In this document: piece after piece, positions 1 through 5,132 of the stretch
How positions within the stretch are numbered: the first letter of the stretch is position 1
Layout of the letters: every line of letters starts with the position of its first letter
NCBI GenBank assembly: GCA_900556545.1
Contig: USPE01000152.1
Location: 1-5,132 of the forward strand
Length of the DNA: 5,132 nt
DNA from: an uncultured Peptococcaceae bacterium
Lineage (GTDB): Bacteria > Bacillota > Peptococcia > Peptococcales > Peptococcaceae
Direction of reading: 5' to 3'
Translations under genes and position numbers: made by a program
Notes under the pieces: model-generated
What the model saw: the letters and a program-made list of their open reading frames with translations, nothing else
What the model was told of the DNA's origin: nothing
Databases searched by the model: none

Positions 1-33
1 AAAGCCGCCATTGCTGCTTTGCGGGGAGAATAG
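1..33 (+). CDS. C-terminal tail of an unidentified rightward gene (partial)
   Basis: Frame 1 from the left edge reads KAAIAALRGE and then a TAG stop at 31-33. The Ala-rich, charged ending looks like a normal helical C-terminus. The other two forward frames give Cys/Pro-rich, less protein-like peptides. A long hairpin with a T-rich tail lies about 85 bases downstream (117-197), where a terminator for such a gene would sit. Ten residues are too few to assign a family or function, and the stretch could be non-coding. Confidence 0.4.
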   Translation, partial: KAAIAALRGE

Positions 34-58
34 AATTAAAATAGAATAATGGTATTTT

Positions 59-89
59 ATGTTGGAGTTGTTTTGGTACGCTCCAACAT
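59..89 (+). other. Small perfect hairpin after the left-edge gene
   Basis: ATGTTGGAG (59-67) and CTCCAACAT (81-89) form a perfect 9-bp stem with a 13-nt loop. No T-run follows, so it is not a classical intrinsic terminator by itself. GCTCC at 80-84, inside the right arm, could pair instead with GGAGC at 111-115, giving two mutually exclusive folds just ahead of the terminator-like structure. It may be a 3' mRNA stability element. Its function is unknown. Confidence 0.45.
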
Positions 90-116
90 CTACTAAAGAA
101 CCAAAAATTGGGAGCT

Positions 117-197
117 AAGAAATAACAAGAACTCGTGAAATATGACGATGCTGAAAGGCACGTATTTCTATGGGTTCTTGTTATTTCTTTTTATTTT
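117..197 (+). terminator. Long-stem intrinsic terminator
   Basis: A 16-bp perfect inverted repeat pairs 117-132 with 174-189 and runs into a T-rich tract. Its interior also folds: 137-144 pairs with 161-168 (one G-U), and 149-152 pairs with 157-160 (one G-U) around a GAAA tetraloop. The result is a nearly continuous 73-nt rod. Orientation and T-tract fit termination of the gene ending at base 33. The stem is longer and more A/T-rich than most terminators, so a short palindromic element or small structured RNA is an alternative. Confidence 0.65.
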
Positions 198-304
198 GTG
201 TTTATTTTTTTAGGCTTTTTTCACATTAAACAATTTGTTTGTAATGTTTCATTATGCGTATGGAAAATAGAAACTTTAACATAGAGCATATAAATATAAT
301 GGGA
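198..304. other. AT-rich intergenic stretch without a recognisable gene
   Basis: Together with the flanking hairpins, this makes up the 323 bases between the left-edge gene and the stop of the LysR gene. It is very AT-rich with T-runs at its left end. TATAAT occurs at 295-300, but I see no -35 match at a suitable distance and no gene downstream on the plus strand. No open frame with a ribosome binding site is visible on either strand. It looks like ordinary space between two converging genes. Confidence 0.6.
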
Positions 305-348
305 AAAGCCCCATGGGCTAGTTAGAAAAATCAAAAGTAGTGGGCTTT
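303..348 (-). terminator. Terminator of the LysR-type gene
   Basis: On the minus strand, just past the stop codon, AAAGCCC (348-342) can pair with GGGCTTT (311-305). Alternatively a compact hairpin AGCCC-ATG-GGGCT (319-307) forms, followed by TTT at 306-304. Both alternatives end in the same short T-run. The T-tract is short and then becomes CCC, so termination may be inefficient, but position and orientation fit the regulator gene. Confidence 0.5.
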
Positions 349-356
349 ATCATGAG

Positions 357-1265
357 TTAATACTCATTTAGTAATATGTCAAGAAACTGTGTAGCAAGCG
401 GACTATCCATAGTATCTTCGTGAATCAGATAGCCTAGATATCCATAAACATTGTCCCGCAAAGGCTTAGTGACAACTTGTGCATCTATTATATCCTCTGC
501 AAAAATACCATCAGTGGAGATGGCAATCCCCATATCTGCTTCAATCAATTTTCCCATGAATTTAATGGAATCTGCAATAAGAGCATCTACAACACCAAAC
601 TGAGAAAGTAATCGATAAGGCATATAATCTTCTAGGCGATTTTGTAATTGATCCTGTAAAAAGATAATTGGATATTGCAAAATACTTTTTACAGAAAGAG
701 TATTATAATTATTTAAACGAGAATTTTTACTAATATTCACACAGTATTCATATCGAGAAAGTGCTACAAAATGAAGCGGTGGTTTGATATGAAATAGCGG
801 GACATCATTGATATACGGATTTCCAAATAAACCAATATCGTATTCCTTAGACATAATAGCGTTAATTACCTGTTCTGTACCCATGGAATGTATAGAAAGT
901 TGTACATATGGGTTTTGCTTCAGAAAACGAATTTGTATTTCTGGTAGAATATAATCCTTAATACTACAGATTGCAGAAATCCGTAACATACCGGTACATT
1001 TTTTTTCAGCTTGTTCAAAAAAATATTGTTCTAAATCAGTGCTCAATGTCAAAATTTGATTTGCTACCGTTACAGCATGTTTTCCAGCTTCGGTAAAAGT
1101 AATTCCATGCACGCTGCGATTTAATAGCTGTATATTATATTCTTCTTCTAATTTTTGTAGTGCTTGACTAATGGCTTGTTGTGATACATGGAGTTGGTTG
1201 CTGGCTTTACGAATTGATTTTGTTTTTGACACAGTCTTTAAGTATAATAGTTGATGAAATTGCAC
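357..1265 (-). CDS. LysR-type transcriptional regulator
   Basis: This is a cytoplasmic LysR-family DNA-binding regulator of 302 residues, normal for the family. Counting from the GTG start, residues 1-60 form the winged helix-turn-helix. The HTH lies around residues 17-36 (SIRKASNQLHVSQQAISQAL), followed by the typical LQKLEEEYNIQLLNR and FTEAGK segments. A linker helix follows, then from about residue 90 a periplasmic-binding-protein-like effector domain (LRISAICSIKDYILPEIQIRF, and YDIGLFGNP). An in-frame ATG at 1310 would add 15 residues atypical of the family. That ATG has no ribosome binding site and overlaps the -10 box of the gene's own promoter, so it should not be in the mRNA. The GTG at 1265 has AGGA nine bases upstream and places the first residues (VQFHQLLYLKTV) where family members normally begin. 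The gene is divergent from the phosphohydrolase gene, the classic arrangement of a LysR protein and its target. The effector is unknown, probably a small organic anion. Confidence 0.92.
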   Translation of the reverse strand: MQFHQLLYLKTVSKTKSIRKASNQLHVSQQAISQALQKLEEEYNIQLLNRSVHGITFTEAGKHAVTVANQILTLSTDLEQYFFEQAEKKCTGMLRISAICSIKDYILPEIQIRFLKQNPYVQLSIHSMGTEQVINAIMSKEYDIGLFGNPYINDVPLFHIKPPLHFVALSRYEYCVNISKNSRLNNYNTLSVKSILQYPIIFLQDQLQNRLEDYMPYRLLSQFGVVDALIADSIKFMGKLIEADMGIAISTDGIFAEDIIDAQVVTKPLRDNVYGYLGYLIHEDTMDSPLATQFLDILLNEY

Positions 1266-1308
1266 GTTATCACATCCTGCATAGTGGTAATTACAATAAT
1301 TTAAACAC

Positions 1309-1323
1309 ATAATAAGCTATTAT
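1309..1323. promoter_or_regulatory. LysR-box-like dyad over the regulator's -10
   Basis: ATAATA (1309-1314) and TATTAT (1318-1323) form a perfect inverted repeat around a 3-base centre. The 15-bp element contains the T-N11-A pattern (T1310, A1322) typical of LysR-family boxes. It covers the -10 region of the regulator's own promoter, where bound protein would repress its own synthesis, as is common in this family. The low complexity of A/T-only arms means chance is a real alternative. Confidence 0.35.
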
Positions 1324-1337
1324 TTGAATGATGTCAA
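1309..1337 (-). promoter_or_regulatory. Promoter of the LysR-type gene
   Basis: On the minus strand there is a perfect -35 TTGACA (1337-1332), a 17-bp spacer and -10 TATTAT (1314-1309). This is a near-consensus sigma-A promoter. Transcription should start around 1302, giving a leader of roughly 37 nt before the GTG at 1265. The -10 box overlaps the ATG at 1310-1308, which argues against that ATG as the start codon. Confidence 0.8.
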
Positions 1338-1421
1338 TTATTGGTTGTATCTTTTACAGAAGTATCAAAATAATAACTGCTTTTTATGGAATATATTATA
1401 TGTTAAAGTAATTGCATAAAA

Positions 1422-1437
1422 GATTTCTGCAGAAATC
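1422..1437. promoter_or_regulatory. 16-bp perfect palindrome, candidate operator
   Basis: GATTTCTGCAGAAATC reads identically on both strands with no spacer. It lies between the two divergent promoters, about 85 bp upstream of the regulator's -35 and about 134 bp upstream of the rightward -35. A perfect 16-bp palindrome is unlikely by chance in 368 bases, and a homodimeric DNA-binding protein is the natural reader. Its even symmetry does not centre on T-N11-A, so a second regulator is possible. Confidence 0.45.
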
Positions 1438-1512
1438 AATTCAAGTTTCAATAGGAAATTGTAAAAGTCGAAGTAATAAAACGCCATTTTTAGGGCGATG
1501 CCAGCATTAATT

Positions 1513-1555
1513 GCATATTTATGCTAGAAATAATGGAGTAAATGTATAAATATAC
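1513..1555. promoter_or_regulatory. Two same-architecture dyads upstream of the rightward promoter
   Basis: GCATA-TT-TATGC (1513-1524) and GTATA-AA-TATAC (1544-1555) are both perfect 5+2+5 inverted repeats. Their centres are 31 bp apart, about three helical turns, so they sit on the same DNA face. Relative to a transcription start predicted near 1606, they are centred around -87 and -56. A regulator tetramer could bridge two such sites, as LysR proteins do with recognition and activation sites. This is an inference; A/T-rich dyads also arise by chance. Confidence 0.35.
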
Positions 1556-1558
1556 GTG

Positions 1559-1588
1559 CTAAAAATGGCTTTGTTAAGCAGTTTTTAG
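1559..1588 (+). other. 30-bp imperfect hairpin overlapping the rightward -35
   Basis: CTAAAAA (1559-1565) pairs with TTTTTAG (1582-1588). GCTT (1568-1571) pairs with AAGC (1576-1579) around TGTT, with a two-base internal loop between the stems. It lies over the -35 box of the rightward promoter and mostly upstream of the predicted transcription start. It is therefore more likely a DNA-level dyad for a protein than an RNA structure in that transcript. Confidence 0.35.
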
Positions 1589-1599
1589 ACTTATACAAT
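1571..1599 (+). promoter_or_regulatory. Promoter of the phosphohydrolase gene
   Basis: TTGTTA (1571-1576, four of six matches to TTGACA), a 17-bp spacer and TACAAT (1594-1599, five of six matches to TATAAT) form a good sigma-A-type promoter. The expected start near 1606 leaves a leader of about 28 nt that contains the AGGAGG at 1621-1626. No better pair is visible between 1311 and 1620. The imperfect -35 is compatible with activation by the divergent regulator. Confidence 0.65.
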
Positions 1600-1609
1600 T
1601 GCCTAACAA
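1571..1609. promoter_or_regulatory. Inverted repeat bracketing the rightward promoter
   Basis: TTGTTAAGCA (1571-1580) and TGCCTAACAA (1600-1609) are inverted copies with nine of ten positions matching, separated by 19 bp. The left arm coincides with the -35 box and the right arm begins directly after the -10. The arms are 29 bp apart start to start, close to three helical turns. A dimer or tetramer holding both arms would cover the whole promoter, so this is a candidate repressor operator. No partner is known. Confidence 0.4.
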
Positions 1610-1633
1610 GTTACAATATAAGGAGGATGATTT

Positions 1634-3640
1634 ATGATGAGAAAAGCTATTTCTGATAAAATCATTGTTGTCGGTATTGATGGTATGGATCCTTGTTTAA
1701 CAAAAAAATATATGGCGCGTGGTGTAATGCCAAATGTAGAAAAATTAATGAAACGTGGTTCCTGCCGTGAAGATTTAGTTCTAATGGGTGCTCAACCAAC
1801 CATTACACCACCTTGCTGGACAACGTTATCTACTGGTGCATATCCAGCTAGTCACGGAATTACTTGTTTTAAAAAACAGGGAAAAGATATTGGAGATTTA
1901 GTATATGGTATGGGTTCGGATTCCTGTAAAGCTGAACAAGTATGGGATTGTTTTGTAGAGGCAGGAAAAAAGACACTAGTTTGTCAGTGGCCGGGTGCTT
2001 CCTGGCCTCCGACTAAAGAGGACGAGAACCTAATCGTAATTGATGGAACTCAACCAACATTTATTAATATGTTACCAATTATCGACTCAGAGGAAATTGT
2101 GATTGCTGATATCAATACAGATGAAATTACTTTTAAACCAATGGCAGCTACCGATGGTAATGTTCCATGCGTGGTAAAAGATTTAGAGGAAGTGGAAGTA
2201 GGCGAAGCGTTTAAAGATGGAGGGCATTTAACACATACTATTTTGATTTTACAACCTGAAGATGGTGAACATACCTTGAGTGAAGCACCATATAATATTG
2301 CCTTTTCACCAATTAAAGATGCGACAGGTTGGAATGATGCGCCAGCTGATGCAAAAGAATTTGTAATGCTTTTAAATTATGGTTTCATTCGCCGAAACTG
2401 TTTAATTCTAAAGAATGCTGAAGGTATTTATGACCATGTAGCTATTTATAAAAATAAAAAAACAACAAAACCAATAATTACCTTGTATAAAGATCAGTAT
2501 GTTCGTGATGTGTGGGATGAGGTAATTGATAATGATGTGGCAAAACCAGCTACACGTGATATGATTCTGCTGGATATTACAGAAGATGGTACACATATTG
2601 AGATGTATGCAACAGGTGCTAGCAAACCAGATTACCCGAATCATTTTTATCCTCAGAATTTATATTATGAGCTGTGCGAAAAAATTGGACCAATTCCAAC
2701 AATGGGTAGTATTTCTGGGAAAAGTAAAAAGTACATTAGCAAATGCCATTTGGCTGCTTGGGAGCATGAGGCGGACTGGCAGGCAGCTACAATCCATTAT
2801 CTGATTGAAACGAAAGGTGTAGAAGTGGTATTTTCTCATTACCATAATGTAGACCAGATGGGACATCAGATTATGAAATACTTAAAAGATCGCGAATATT
2901 CTCCAATGCCTGCAACAGATTACGATGAATTAATGCAAATGGTATATGAACAGGCAGATCGCTATATTGGAAAATTCATGGATTTACTAGATGATGGTTG
3001 GACAGTAGTTTTAGTAAGTGACCATGGTCAGGTTTGCCCAGAGCATGAGCCACATTTAATGGGTGATGGTACTGGTGTAAATATTCGTGTAATGGAAGAG
3101 ATGGGTTTTACTGTTCTGAAAAAAGATGATGATGGCAACGACATGTATGAAATCGACTGGGAAAAAACAATTGCTGTGGCACCACGTGGCAACCATATCT
3201 ATTTGAATTTAAAGGGTCGAGAAGAACATGGTATTGTAGATCCAACTGACCGCTACGAAGTAGAAGAACAGATTATGACTGCTATGTACGGCTATAAGGA
3301 TAAAGGAACTGGAAAACGTATTTTTGCCCTTGCATTACGTAACAAAGATGCTATGTTATTAGGCTTGGGAGGGCCTGAAAGTGGTGATATTATCTACTTT
3401 ATGGCTGAAGGATATAATATTGATCATGGTTGTTCATTATCTACTACAAAAGGTTGTGCCGAAACTAGTGTATCACCACTTTGTATATTGGCAGGTACTG
3501 GTATTAAAGAGAATTATATTACAGAGCGTATTATTCGTCAGGTGGATATTGCACCAACGCTTGCTTATCTTGGTGGTGTACGTATGCCAGCACAATGTGA
3601 AGGTTCGATTTTATATCAGATTTTAGAAAATGAATTTTAA
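1634..3640 (+). CDS. Alkaline-phosphatase-superfamily phosphodiesterase / nucleotide pyrophosphatase-like enzyme
   Basis: This is a probable two-metal phosphohydrolase of 668 residues. The N-terminal IVVGIDGMD supplies metal ligand D16. TITPPCWTTLSTGAYPASHG aligns with the nucleophile region of nucleotide pyrophosphatase/phosphodiesterases, with T58 as predicted nucleophile. HNVDQMGH gives D407 and H411, VSDHGQ gives D463 and H464, and IDHGCS gives H598. All seven expected positions are filled, so the enzyme should be active. The C-terminal QVDIAPTLAYLGGV is typical of the superfamily. It resembles the poorly characterised AP-superfamily group I recall as COG3379. Residues about 130-390 form a large insertion between nucleophile and second metal site, longer than in small phosphodiesterases, and probably shape substrate choice. 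No signal peptide or membrane segment is visible, so it is cytoplasmic. AGGAGG (1621-1626) lies seven bases before the first of two adjacent ATGs; the second (1637) is possible. The substrate is unknown; a phosphodiester, phosphonate or other phosphorylated metabolite is likely. Its neighbours are a divergent LysR regulator and a co-directional anion permease. Confidence 0.88.
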   Translation: MMRKAISDKIIVVGIDGMDPCLTKKYMARGVMPNVEKLMKRGSCREDLVLMGAQPTITPPCWTTLSTGAYPASHGITCFKKQGKDIGDLVYGMGSDSCKAEQVWDCFVEAGKKTLVCQWPGASWPPTKEDENLIVIDGTQPTFINMLPIIDSEEIVIADINTDEITFKPMAATDGNVPCVVKDLEEVEVGEAFKDGGHLTHTILILQPEDGEHTLSEAPYNIAFSPIKDATGWNDAPADAKEFVMLLNYGFIRRNCLILKNAEGIYDHVAIYKNKKTTKPIITLYKDQYVRDVWDEVIDNDVAKPATRDMILLDITEDGTHIEMYATGASKPDYPNHFYPQNLYYELCEKIGPIPTMGSISGKSKKYISKCHLAAWEHEADWQAATIHYLIETKGVEVVFSHYHNVDQMGHQIMKYLKDREYSPMPATDYDELMQMVYEQADRYIGKFMDLLDDGWTVVLVSDHGQVCPEHEPHLMGDGTGVNIRVMEEMGFTVLKKDDDGNDMYEIDWEKTIAVAPRGNHIYLNLKGREEHGIVDPTDRYEVEEQIMTAMYGYKDKGTGKRIFALALRNKDAMLLGLGGPESGDIIYFMAEGYNIDHGCSLSTTKGCAETSVSPLCILAGTGIKENYITERIIRQVDIAPTLAYLGGVRMPAQCEGSILYQILENEF

Positions 3641-3662
3641 GATTTTGTGGATAAAACTAAAT

Positions 3663-3724
3663 ATCCTATTTGATGTCCGATTGGTGAAAAATAATTTGTA
3701 CTAGTCGGCATCTACAAATAGGAT
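3663..3724 (+). other. 62-nt imperfect hairpin between phosphohydrolase and permease genes
   Basis: ATCCTATTTG (3663-3672) pairs perfectly with CAAATAGGAT (3715-3724). Inside, ATG (3673-3675) pairs with CAT (3709-3711), and CCGATTGGT (3677-3685) pairs with ACTAGTCGG (3700-3708) with two G-U pairs, leaving a 14-nt loop. It fills most of the 106-base gap and ends nine bases before the permease ribosome binding site. No T-run follows on the plus strand, so it is not an ordinary terminator. An mRNA processing or stability element, a translational control site or a small palindromic repeat are all possible. Confidence 0.6.
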
Positions 3725-3746
3725 TAACATTCAGGGAGTGAATATT

Positions 3747-5132
3747 ATGTCAAAAAAAGCAATTCAAATGAATAGTGTACAAGAAATTTTTGTATTTGTA
3801 ATATCACTGACATTTATGTTTTTATTTCGATTTATTCCTCCGTTTGGAACAGTCACACCGTACGGGATGGCGCTGCTTGGGATTTTTATCGGTGTGATTT
3901 TTGGATGGTGTTTTGGCGGGAATAATTGGGGTTATTTGCTCTCGGCATTACAATGCAGGGTGGTGTGCTCGTTGCTTGTATGCAGGTGTTCAGCAGTTAT
4001 GTATTTATTATTGTAATGTTGAGTCTTTTTACTATTGGAGCGTTGATGGATGCCAATATTGGTGAATATTTAGTTGTAAAGATTTTATCTGTTAAATTTA
4101 TTCAGGGGCACCCATGGAGATTGGTACTACTTTTATTCTTAGGGACATATTTTCTCTCATTTGCAACTAATCCAATGGTAATTGGTATATTCCTTTTAAA
4201 TGTATATGCTACAATGTTTAAGCAGGCTGGTTATAAACCTGGTGACAAAACTCCAACTATGATTATTTTGGCGACTGTCATTATTGCTTTATTGGAAACA
4301 ATCAATCGGCCGTGGCAAACACCTCAGATTATTGCAATTCAGGCATTGCAAGGTGCGACAGGCATTGAAACACCATATGGTCCATATATGTTTGCAGTGA
4401 TTATATTTAGTATAATTTTTATTGTTGCAATGGTCTTGTTAATGCGTATTATGAAATGTGATGTAGAAAAATTAACAAATATTGATTTATCGGATTTGCA
4501 GGAGCAATACAAAGACGGCTTAAGCACGCATCAGAAAGGTGTACTAATTGCAACTCTTGTGTTGGCAATTGGAAGTATAGTGTTAGTATTTTTTCCAACC
4601 AATCTAGGTATAATTTCAACATTTGTGACTAGTCAGGTAACTATTATTGGGTGGATGGTATTGATAGTAGCTATTATGTTATTTGTTAAGATAGATGGCA
4701 AGCTTTTGCTTTCTCCGCAAGTATTGGCAACAAATTTTCCTTGGCCATTACTGATGATGATTGGCGTAGGGGTTACATTAGGCTCTGCAGTTGTGGGAGA
4801 AGGTACTGGTGTATCAGAATGGATTGGTGGATTGTTAGGCCCTGCTTTAGTGAGTATGGGGGAAACCACATTTTATATTATTTTAGCGGCAGCAGGTGTG
4901 ATTTTAACAAATTTGTTGAATAACAATGCTATGGCTATCATGCTGTCGTCTATCGTAGCAAGTCTATATTTGCAAGGTGTAGTAGCTGATCCAATTCTTG
5001 CGATTCTGATCGTAATTGTATCTACGACCTTTGGTTTTGTAACACCGGCATCTAGTTTTTACGGTGCTTTGATTCACGGGAATGAATTTGTAGAAGCAAA
5101 ATCCATCTATAAATATGGAATTATAATGGCTT
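3747..5132 (+). pseudogene. SLC13/DASS-type anion permease, frameshifted and cut by the window edge
   Basis: This is an inner-membrane permease of the divalent-anion:sodium symporter type. The ATG at 3747 has AGGGAG eight bases upstream; the in-frame GTG at 3738 overlaps that site and is rejected. Frame one encodes MSKKAIQMNSVQEIFVF, two hydrophobic segments (about residues 12-31 and 39-58) and GWCFGGNNW. It then becomes Cys-rich nonsense ending at a TAA (4014-4016). The -1 frame stays open from 3926 to the right edge and resumes a permease: LFALGITMQGG, then ATNPMVIGIFLLN, LLETINRPWQTPQ, LTNLLNNNAMAIML and FVTPASSFYG. These correspond to the paired Ser/Thr-Asn substrate and sodium motifs and the late Pro motif of the family. 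About 460 residues are present and perhaps 30-40 are missing at the right. Substrate could be a di- or tricarboxylate or another organic anion. It probably shares the phosphohydrolase transcript. Apart from the frame break it looks intact, so a recent mutation or a sequence error is likely. Confidence 0.82.
3926..3945 (+). other. Position of the permease frame break
   Basis: The downstream frame has a TAA at 3923-3925, so the switch must come after it and before the upstream frame's stop at 4014. Protein sense is lost just past NNWG, which places the break at about 3928-3945. Adding one G to the GGGG run at 3928-3931 joins the halves as NNWG-LFALGITMQGG. A deletion of 13 bases between copies of TTATTTG would also give this net -1 change and would restore a more usual distance between the Trp and the ALG motif. 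No classical X-XXY-YYZ slippery heptamer is present. Confidence 0.7.

Noticed and set aside
295..300. TATAAT as a promoter -10
   Set aside because: There is no -35 match at 16-18 bp upstream and no downstream plus-strand gene; the region is AT-rich.
1482..1497. CGCC/GGCG hairpin around ATTTTTAG
   Set aside because: It has only four pairs with no extension and no T-tract, so it is within chance expectation.
2408..2866. Open frames on the minus strand and in another plus frame inside the phosphohydrolase gene
   Set aside because: They encode low-complexity Ile/Cys/His-rich peptides with no ribosome binding site, opposite or within a long gene with clear motifs. They are shadows of that gene.
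3696..3724. Possible separate permease promoter, TTGTAC with a 17-bp spacer and TAGGAT
   Set aside because: Both hexamers are poor matches and lie inside the hairpin. Co-transcription with the phosphohydrolase is simpler.
3953..3955. ATG that could start the downstream permease half as a separate protein
   Set aside because: It has no Shine-Dalgarno upstream and lies within a conserved membrane segment, so an independent product would lack the first transmembrane helices.
3926..4016. Programmed -1 ribosomal frameshifting producing the permease
   Set aside because: No X-XXY-YYZ slippery heptamer is in frame, and there is no obvious internal Shine-Dalgarno or strong downstream stem. Full-length permeases of this family do not normally need frameshifting.
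4339..4923. Short open frames on the minus strand, and one on the plus strand, across the permease half
   Set aside because: The overlapping -1 frame encodes a hydrophobic permease with family motifs. These frames have no supporting start signals or recognisable protein features.

Overview
The window is AT-rich DNA (I estimate well over 60% A+T) with strong AGGAGG-type ribosome binding sites, sigma-A-like promoters and A/T-ending codons. This suggests a low-GC Bacillota genome, probably an anaerobic clostridial or negativicute lineage. I cannot name the species from the sequence alone.

Layout, left to right. Bases 1-33 look like the last ten codons of a rightward gene. They are followed by a small hairpin (59-89) and a long hairpin with a T-rich tail (117-197) that looks like its terminator. 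A gene-free stretch leads to the terminator of a leftward LysR-type regulator (357-1265, minus strand, read here from a GTG start). A divergent intergenic region (1266-1633) carries a near-consensus promoter for the regulator, a promoter for the rightward gene, and several short dyads that could be operators. The rightward gene (1634-3640) encodes a 668-residue alkaline-phosphatase-superfamily enzyme of the phosphodiesterase/nucleotide pyrophosphatase type. It has a full set of metal ligands and no signal peptide. After a 106-base gap filled almost entirely by a 62-nt imperfect hairpin, an SLC13/DASS-type anion permease gene begins at 3747 and runs off the right edge. Its reading frame is broken near 3926-3945.

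Working model (inference): the LysR protein senses a small organic anion and controls the divergent phosphohydrolase-permease pair. The permease would import an anionic compound, possibly an organophosphate or phosphonate, and the cytoplasmic metalloenzyme would hydrolyse it. As sequenced, the permease cannot be made full length without frameshifting, so the pathway may be broken in this strain, or the assembly may carry an error. No CRISPR array, tRNA, rRNA, insertion sequence or phage gene is visible. The most interesting points are the permease lesion, the large unassigned insertion in the phosphohydrolase, and the dense dyads of the divergent control region.
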